A stretch of 64,000 bases of DNA from Linyphia triangularis (lineage: Eukaryota; Arthropoda; Arachnida; Araneae; Linyphiidae): the NCBI GenBank assembly GCA_963978545.1, contig OZ021723.1, positions 11,330,593 through 11,394,592 of the forward strand, written 5' to 3'. A model generated the notes under the pieces. That model did no database searches. It saw only the letters and a program-made list of their open reading frames with translations, and had not been told where the DNA came from. Both the position numbers and the translations under genes were made by a program. Position 1 is the stretch's first letter. The number at the start of each line of letters is the position of its first letter. Below, one piece after another: positions 60,201 to 64,000 of the stretch.

Positions 60201-62421
60201 TGCTTTTTCCCATTTTACTTATGTTCGAAAAGCTCCTTGCGATTCATTTTTTGATAAATCCACCTAATTTTTTTGTATTAATAATTTTTAATGTACTATA
60301 AAGAAATTTACACATGCTTTTTTATGTCACATAATTTTTTATATTTTTTTTCATGTTGGGAATTTGAAGTATGTGCATTTTTTAATGAGAAATCACCGGT
60401 GCCAAGTTTGAAATTTTATTTCTGTTCAACTATTGCACCTAAAGATAAAAGCATGTTTGAAAATGTTTATAATATATTGATAAACAACTTCAAATTTTTC
60501 TTTCATGTTCGTCAAAATATTGTGTCGCGAGGAGCATTTTGAAAAAAATTAAAATTTCGTGTTATTTTAATGCATTTTTCTCAATAATTTACTATCTATT
60601 TTATATTATCTGCTCAAATTGTGTTGTTTTGTTTAAAGTCACATCTTCTATGTTTATGCCAAATTTTATTTAATTCTTGGCAAAACTAAAGAATTTTGGC
60701 AAAAGTGTCCTATGTCCCCTTAACTGAATCTCATTTTAAAAATTTATTGAAATTGACTGCAACAAATACTTTGAAAGACATCGACTTTATCGTAAAATAA
60801 ACTGATCATTTTCGACTGCCATCGTCTCACAGTCGATACCGACTAAAACGGAATAATTTTGAAGTGCAGTTTAAATACTTTTAATAAGTTAGGTCAAGTC
60901 GTATTGTTACGATGAAACAAGATTCCCTTCTTTTTTAGACTTTGATTTTCTAATAATGAAAGCTATTTAAAAAAAAAAAAACATTAATTGTAGTTTTATT
61001 AAGATAAAAAAAAAAATCCAGTTTTTAGAAATGCTACATAGTGTTAAATCTAGAATAATTAAAGATATATATTTTGGTGTATCAGGCCTGCAAAAAGCTT
61101 CAATATAAGTCATACGGCCCGCCCCTAAAAGTTAGTTGCGAACGCTGGTCTAGAGAGTCATCCTCCAATGTAATGTCAGTATGTGTACATTTCTCCCACC
61201 GAAACTAAATTTTGAAGTTGCTGACTATACGGAAATGATTGACTAGTCATCAATTACTGTTACTTCTCCACTAATCTTTCATGACGTATCCACTACTGTA
61301 TTTAGTACCATTGTGCCTGATAAGAAAAATCCAGATTGGGACTTTGTTAATTTTCCATGTCACTCAGGCAGTTGAACGGTGTGCGAAGTTAGTGATAGTT
61401 TCAAAGTAGAGACAGGTTAATTAGATCCACATTATTTTCCCGATCAATTATGTCTGAATACTACCATAAGGCTGATTTCTAGTTGACATTTTTTGCTGAT
61501 TATGTATAAGCAAAATTTTGGTATTGGCATGTCATGACATTCTATGAATATAAATATTTTTAGCAAATATTACATGAATATAATGTGAGTTAGCAATTAT
61601 TTAATAATTTTCAGGCAGTATAAATCAATTGTAAAATATGTACAGCAATAAACAGTGTTTGTATCCATCTATTTATCATGTTTGATTTATTTCTATAACA
61701 CATAAAAAAGTGCACTTTTCTTCAAGAATTCCAAAATTTCAATTGCAATGCAGGAATAGAAGATATTATTTGATCGCAAAAATATTTTACACCTTTTTTA
61801 TTGAACCCAGTGGGCACCTCTTCCATATTATTAGAATAGATATATTGAAAAATAATTACATTTGCCAATTTCAATTTTGCAATCCAATTTTACAATTGCC
61901 AATTTTTACCCAAATTTCCAAAATTCTTGTGCGATGCGGGGGCAGAAGATATTATCTAATCAAAAAAATATTTTGCACTGTGTTTATTGAACCCAAAGAG
62001 AACCATTTCCGCACTGCTAGAATAGCAATTTCTAAAATAGTGTTTTTCGGCCCACCCTATTGTACATACACCTTAAGTATTAAAATAAACAGGCAAATGG
62101 TAAATCAATTACAAAATTTGCAGCCTATCTGTATTTGCTGCCAGACAGTCCCTGCCTTTCCCTTTGCATCTAGCTCTGATTATAAATTTTAATGATATTC
62201 CTGCTAGAAAAGATGAAACTATTTTAAAAATCTAATTTTGTGCTGCAACTTTTTAAATTTAAGTATTGTTTTTAGTACAGATATGCATAATTTGTGTAGT
62301 TAAACATGTGTTTTTCCTATTTAGTGTCGACTGTTTGATTTGAGAGCAGATCGAGAAGTTTCTGTGTATTCTAAACAAAGTATTATATTTGGGGTAAATT
62401 CTGTTGACTTTTCAGTTAGTG
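38274..62421 (+). CDS. GNB5: G protein subunit beta-5, 8 exons, 3' end outside window
   Basis: Joining 38274-38397, 41009-41145, 44924-44965, 45460-45536, 46637-46763, 50348-50491, 52777-52917 and 62325-62421 gives an unbroken frame of 296 residues plus one base. All introns are GT-AG. The protein has an N-terminal coiled coil (about residues 18-40) and then WD40 blades. Segments such as [20 protein letters not shown] and [20 protein letters not shown] match vertebrate beta-5 more closely than beta-1 to beta-4 (for example EHA and MACAYAP). In animals beta-5 pairs with the GGL domain of R7-family RGS proteins, instead of a classical gamma subunit, and speeds Gi/o signal shut-off, mostly in neurons. 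The usual length is about 353 residues, so about 57 residues (end of the repeat, last blade) lie to the right. Confidence 0.96.
38991..39161 (+). mobile_element. SINE family 1 in GNB5 intron 1, diverged
   Basis: Head lacks the first bases (starts AAAACGGTATAG), B box GGTTCGAGTCA has one change, body complete. TCCCTCGGAACTTAA before it resembles CCCTTGGAACTTAA after it: its target duplication. Confidence 0.82.
39162..39269 (+). repeat. 27-bp tandem repeat, 4 copies, at a SINE 3' end
   Basis: CCCTTGGAACTTAACAATTACAAGCAA-type unit, four copies with starts at 39162, 39189, 39216 and 39243. The first 14 bases are the SINE's target duplication, so the flank of the SINE was amplified after insertion. 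Confidence 0.93.
39467..39683. mobile_element. Short MITE with GGCGACTTT termini
   Basis: TTTACTGTATGGTCCCTCTT...GGCGACTTT faces an inverted partner AAAGTCGCCAAGGGGGACTG...CAGCAAA. About 215 bp, in GNB5 intron 1. A related, more diverged unit lies at about 48600-48860. Target duplication not clear. Confidence 0.65.
40008..40430 (+). repeat. Interspersed repeat shared with 63625-63860
   Basis: CCTTTTTCTTTAAAAATAGC, GGTNTATAACCATAAA and AAGCATTTAAAAAG occur in the same order in both places. Overlapping frames on both strands here have no recognisable domain. Confidence 0.6.
41009..41145 (+). CDS. GNB5: GNB5 exon 2 (residues 42-87)
   Basis: Acceptor TATTTTTAG, donor GTAAAT, phase 1 in and phase 0 out. 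Encodes [20 protein letters not shown], then the GH of the first blade in [14 protein letters not shown] and the [10 protein letters not shown] strand. Human beta-5 has closely similar residues here. Confidence 0.95.
41286..41816. mobile_element. piggyBac-like MITE P, copy 1 (GNB5 intron 2)
   Basis: CCCTTTAATTCCCA...TGGGATTTAAAGTG, 531 bp, almost identical to 57792-58325. TTAT flanks both ends (41282-41285, 41817-41820), a variant of the TTAA seen at the other copy. It contains a frame with WVSQNPDDF that also opens in copy 2; see findings. No transposase. Confidence 0.88.
44233..44474. mobile_element. TA-flanked MITE family M, second copy (GNB5 intron 2)
   Basis: TATATTAAACTTCACC...GAGTTTAGTATA with internal GACGGTAGATCTTCAC inverted blocks, as in 23197-23418. 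Several indels; older or faster-diverged copy. Confidence 0.8.
44924..44965 (+). CDS. GNB5: GNB5 exon 3 (residues 88-101)
   Basis: A 42-bp exon, [14 protein letters not shown], with acceptor GATTATAG and donor GTGTGT, phase 0 both sides. The WD of IIWD closes the first complete blade. It is easily missed because of its size. Confidence 0.95.
45165..45240 (+). repeat. Short tandem repeat, 3 copies (GNB5 intron 3)
   Basis: TGTATGCTGTGGTTCATAT is repeated three times with 22-27 bp spacing. Confidence 0.85.
45460..45536 (+). CDS. GNB5: GNB5 exon 4 (residues 102-127, last split)
   Basis: Acceptor ATGTTTTAG, donor GTAAGG, phase 0 in and phase 2 out. Reads [20 protein letters not shown] then NMVACG. 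This block is the clearest separator of beta-5 from beta-1 to -4. Confidence 0.95.
45701..46210 (+). repeat. CAGGGTTCGTACG-type repeat with a tandem duplication (GNB5 intron 4)
   Basis: Starts CAGGGTTCGTACGCC with GGGGGAAATT-type words. A segment of about 155 bp (from GACTTGAAGGAAGTTATTG to GAGAATAGCCTGTTTATGC) is repeated directly at about 45895 and 46050 with few changes. Another CAGGGTTCG start is at 47968. The right terminus was not found. Confidence 0.6.
46637..46763 (+). CDS. GNB5: GNB5 exon 5 (residues 127-169)
   Basis: Acceptor TTATTCTAG, donor GTGAGC, phase 2 in and phase 0 out. Encodes [13 protein letters not shown], an acidic/basic loop EDDVSTKKK typical of beta-5, and [16 protein letters not shown]. 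Confidence 0.95.
47142..47966 (-). mobile_element. Helitron-like element (GNB5 intron 5)
   Basis: On the minus strand it ends ...CTCGGGTATTCAGCTAGTT, the CTAG-T form seen at 1884, and begins in TATATATAAGACAAAGGC. The interior has a repeated motif of about 165-210 bp (GACATTNGGATATCCCTC... TTGTGACTA), four times. No ORF of size. Confidence 0.5.
48600..48870. repeat. Repeat related to the GGCGACTTT MITE
   Basis: Shares order with 39467-39683: GTCGCCAAAATTGAAAA..., CAAATCCAA...GTTACT..GG.TT, and CATTCGGCTCT.AATC. Ends not defined. A minus-strand frame of 95 residues here is not supported. Confidence 0.5.
49522..49789 (+). mobile_element. Solo LTR, family C, 268 bp
   Basis: TGTTGGGATATTG...CATCCCCAACA, flanked by GTATA on both sides (5-bp duplication). 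Contains GCTTATATAAATG (TATA) and AATAAACTAATTGC (polyA signal) in the right order. The only copy in the window. Confidence 0.88.
49817..50272 (+). mobile_element. Solo LTR, family B, 75 bp before GNB5 exon 6
   Basis: TGTTGCACAAATTG...TTCATAACA with ATAC on both sides. Very similar to 7244-7713. Contains CTATATAAAGACCG (TATA) and AATAAATATAAG (polyA signal), both in the sense direction of GNB5, directly upstream of the exon 6 acceptor. Confidence 0.9.
50348..50491 (+). CDS. GNB5: GNB5 exon 6 (residues 170-217)
   Basis: Acceptor TTTTTTTTCAG, donor GTGAGT, phase 0. Encodes [16 protein letters not shown] (WD of a blade), [17 protein letters not shown] and TGNIFVSA. Confidence 0.96.
50538..50775. 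mobile_element. Tc1/mariner-type MITE, 238 bp (GNB5 intron 6)
   Basis: CAGGGTGTACATAAATGAGA and its inverted partner ...TCATTTATGTACACCCTG are flanked by TA (50536-50537, 50776-50777). Includes a G-run at 50587. Confidence 0.9.
52060..52620. repeat. Degenerate AT-rich tandem motifs (GNB5 intron 6)
   Basis: A 39-bp direct repeat (AAATTTTTATTTCGCC...ATTGTACTT) twice near 52060-52135, then a run of ATTATCCCTACATTTTTT-type words about ten times between 52375 and 52600. Confidence 0.75.
52777..52917 (+). CDS. GNB5: GNB5 exon 7 (residues 218-264)
   Basis: Acceptor TTTCCTAG, donor GTAAGA, phase 0. Encodes [36 protein letters not shown] and IATGSDDAT. The downstream intron is 9.4 kb. Confidence 0.96.
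53177..54757. mobile_element. TAGGGTGG-ended DNA element E1 (GNB5 intron 7)
   Basis: TAGGGTGGTCCTTAT...ATAAGGATCACCCTA with a perfect 8-bp duplication GTGTACAT (53169-53176, 54758-54765). 1.58 kb, no transposase recognised. A CG-richer insert at about 53670-53955 with TGTT/AACA-like edges may be a short LTR, but no target duplication was found for it. Confidence 0.85.
56169..56344 (+). mobile_element. SINE family 1 inside E2
   Basis: Full-length copy. CCCAGATATTCAA on both sides is a 13-bp target duplication. Head slightly diverged (GTGTTCGAGTCC B-box region). Confidence 0.88.
56379..56820. mobile_element. MITE with CAGNGTGGYCACA ends and 5-bp duplication, copy 1
   Basis: CAGTGTGGTCACAGAA...TTTTGTGGTCACCCTG, flanked by TAGTA on both sides. 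Similar to 62882-63242 throughout. Interior rich in AATCAGGGAAA words. Confidence 0.82.
57397..58680. mobile_element. hAT element 1 (inside E2), itself split by MITE P
   Basis: The left end CAGCGTTCGCCACTAACTTT equals the inverted right end of hAT element 2. The right part has the GC-rich CGGGCCGGATCCGGCCCGCG palindrome that commonly sits near hAT ends. CTTTAGAA and ACTAAGAA outside resemble a decayed 8-bp duplication of the nTCTAGAn type. The exact right end is uncertain. Removing MITE P leaves about 750 bp. Confidence 0.75.
57792..58325. mobile_element. piggyBac-like MITE P, copy 2 (inside hAT element 1)
   Basis: CCCTTTAAATCCCA...TGGGATTTAAAGTG with TTAA on both sides (57788-57791, 58326-58329). 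534 bp. Near-identical to the intron 2 copy, so it is the youngest layer of this nest. Confidence 0.93.
59758..61147. mobile_element. hAT element 2 (inside E2)
   Basis: CAGCGTCAGCCACTATGCGG...TTAGTTGCGAACGCTG with a perfect 8-bp duplication GTCTAGAG (59750-59757, 61148-61155), matching the nTCTAGAn preference known for many hAT elements. GC-rich CGGCCCGC words lie next to both ends. No transposase; split by a TTAA element. Confidence 0.92.
60001..60719. mobile_element. TTAA-flanked element inside hAT element 2
   Basis: GGGGACATGGGACACT...AAGTGTCCTATGTCCCC with TTAA on both sides (59997-60000, 60720-60723). 719 bp, AT-rich, no transposase. End sequence differs from MITE P and from 36656-37612. 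Confidence 0.9.
62325..62421 (+). CDS. GNB5: GNB5 exon 8 (residues 265-296 plus one base)
   Basis: Acceptor TTCCTATTTAG, donor GTAAGT, phase 0 in and phase 1 out. Encodes [17 protein letters not shown] and [13 protein letters not shown]. In the family GRLLFAGYND follows, so the next exon should start with two bases completing Gly and lies beyond 64000. Confidence 0.96.
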
Positions 62422-62881
62422 GTAAGTTGGAAATTTTAACCATCAAATCACTTATAAAAGATGAATGCATGAAAAAATATGGCTATAATTGTAAAATAAC
62501 ACAGGGCTCTTGTCCAACAATCAATCCTTAAAAATTTCCATTATAAGGATATTGGTTTTACTTGAAAGTTGTATTTTTGAATGTGAAGGATGTTTTATCA
62601 AAACCTAATGTATATAAGATATAATATAAAGCAATGTATTTAAAACAAATATAAAAAAAATTGTTTTTTCCTAATAAGCAAATAATTTGTTTAAGGTTTC
62701 CTTGCTATTTTTATAAAGAATGCATTTAGTTTCTATAGTATTTTATTTCTGGATATTCGTTCAGATCTGTATAATGTGTATTTTTAGATTGAGTAAAATG
62801 TTTAACTGTGTTAGTTCTGTCTAATAATCTCACAATCAAAACTGATAGTTTTCAACTTCATAATATTGTTATATCTGTTCA

Positions 62882-63242
62882 CAGAGTGGCCACAGAACCT
62901 GGAAATCAGAGAAATGTCAGGGAACTTTTTAAAATTTCATTTAAATCGGGGAAATTTTCTTTCTTCTGAAGGCACTTTTCCCTGTTCATCTTTATTTTGG
63001 TGCCATTTACACGGAGAATTGTGGTGTTAATCGTTAGAAGGGTAATGTTATGGAAAAATTTAAACTTTTCATTACAGCCAAAACTATTTTTAAAAAAATG
63101 GCATGTTATCTCTTTAACAATGTTCTATTTGATCACACATCTGGAAATGTTGGAAACAAATGTGCTGTAAAATCGGGGAATTTTTTAGAAATCTATCAGG
63201 AAAATCGGGAAACTTTTTTTCCTGAATTTTGTGGCCACACTG
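62882..63242. mobile_element. MITE with CAGNGTGGYCACA ends and 5-bp duplication, copy 2 (GNB5 intron 8)
   Basis: CAGAGTGGCCACAGAA...TTTTGTGGCCACACTG flanked by GTTCA on both sides (62877-62881, 63243-63247). Internal deletions relative to copy 1. Confidence 0.85.
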
Positions 63243-64000
63243 GTTCAATTCGATTCGTCAAACACTTGTACTTCTTAATATCTAGATTAAATTTAAAATT
63301 ATGTAATTATATCTATATCTTCTACTTTTATGATTCATATTAAGTTCTAGGGCATCACCTTGCTTAAAAAATTGTCTGGCTCTCGCTATTTAGCTCCCAG
63401 AAATGCAAAAGATATATGGGTCAAGAAAAGATTCATATAATGTAAAAAGCATTCATGTGATAGCAGAGTTTGCCAAAATGCGTGAAATCTGCTTGAATAC
63501 GCATTGAAAATCAATTTCGCCTCATAAAATTATCCACATGCGTGAATTCACACATCTGGCACATCATGGTTAAATTTGAAAAATAATCCTCCATTTTTTA
63601 AAATCAGAGGTCATATTGTTCATTTTTCGAAGGGTGGCATTACCTCTTTACCTTTTTCTTTAAAAATAGCAGTCTTTTTTTGAAAAAAAATTCAAAATTA
63701 TTTAATTTCCAACTATAGTTTTCGGGGTGTTGCCGGAATTTGTTTGATAATTTTCGCAGGATATTAGACGGCAAAGCATTAATATGCAGTTAGTTTAAGG
63801 TTTATAACCATCAAGTGTTTTTAGTAAGCATTTAAAAAGCATATTTCAGCTCTGATACTCGAAATTGCGATCGTACATCACTGATATTGTTGGAGTTATT
63901 AATTTTGTTAAGAAAAAATTTAATTTGTTTTAGATTAAAAACACTTTTGGATTTTAAAAATACCCCTTAAAATTTTGAGAAGGGGTGAAAATCCCCTTTG
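63243..64000. other. GNB5: GNB5 intron 8, 5' part
   Basis: Contains the second copy of the interspersed repeat seen at 40008-40430 (63625-63860). No exon of GNB5 is seen before the window ends. Confidence 0.6.

Larger units (their letters stand above)
57080..61460 (+). pseudogene. Broken ORF of transposon E2, cut by two hAT elements
   Basis: Three blocks in one direction. 57080-57396 reads [20 protein letters not shown] and [20 protein letters not shown]. 58850-59450 contains [31 protein letters not shown] and [13 protein letters not shown]. 61160-61420 contains [21 protein letters not shown] recall this order (VWxKAS, IGCDGTxxN, LQW..C.LH.NELPLRHL, FPCHTQAVER) from a widespread but poorly characterised transposon-like protein family in arthropods and Hydra; I cannot name the superfamily. 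Stops and frame changes make it inactive. It is not a GNB5 exon. Confidence 0.6.
55499..62059 (+). mobile_element. TAGGGTGG-ended transposon E2, 6.6 kb, host of nested elements (GNB5 intron 7)
   Basis: TAGGGTGGGCCGAAAAACAC and its inverted partner mark the ends; inverted similarity extends about 170 bp. Flanks GTGTACAT and TTGTACAT (7/8 match) are the same site type used by E1. Removing the nested SINE, MITE and two hAT elements leaves about 3.2 kb with one broken ORF. The right end also carries an internal duplication of its subterminal part (about 61715-61850 and 61905-62050). Confidence 0.87.

Overview
The window is eukaryotic nuclear DNA. It is AT-rich, has spliced genes with kilobase-scale introns, and is packed with transposable elements (TEs). 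The one gene that can be named, G protein subunit beta-5, is animal-wide. The TE mix (Tc1/mariner, hAT, TTAA-site elements, Helitron, tRNA-derived SINEs, solo LTRs) suggests an arthropod. A chelicerate such as a spider is my guess, but nothing in the window proves it. I saw no bacterial, organellar or CRISPR sequence.

Layout. 1-8 kb: tRNA-derived SINEs, a short Helitron carrying the start of a Rep/helicase ORF, and a 3.9-kb CAG-ended element with a dead mariner inside it, followed by a solo LTR. 8.68-19.48 kb: a 10.8-kb foldback-type element with a perfect 9-bp target-site duplication. Its two long arms are inverted copies of each other, built from 312-bp tandem units, and its interior is riddled with solo LTRs. 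20-28 kb: a partial minus-strand gene for a secreted or surface immunoglobulin-domain protein. Three exons with matching phase-1 junctions lie at 27379-27310, 23731-23447 and 21373-21264. Its introns hold a 27-bp minisatellite, two 315-bp 'two-headed' tRNA-like repeats, an inverted mariner duplication and a TA-site MITE. 28-38 kb: a solo LTR, a dead Tc1 element split by a hAT element, and a TTAA-site element.

38.27-62.42 kb: the plus-strand GNB5 gene (G beta-5), exons 1-8, about 296 residues. The remaining WD blade lies beyond the right edge. All junctions have GT/AG sites and keep frame. A perfect CRE palindrome sits about 100 bp upstream of its ATG. Its introns contain solo LTRs, Helitron, hAT, TTAA-site and Tc1-type elements. 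Intron 7 (9.4 kb) holds a four-level nest: a 6.6-kb transposon with a recognisable but broken ORF, cut by two hAT elements, each of which is itself cut by a TTAA-site element.

How the parts relate. GNB5 and the Ig gene are separate transcription units on opposite strands, about 11 kb apart and start-to-start. Everything else is mobile-element sediment. Target-site duplications give a relative insertion order for several nests. Boundaries were read by eye; similarity statements rest on visual alignment and family names on remembered motifs.
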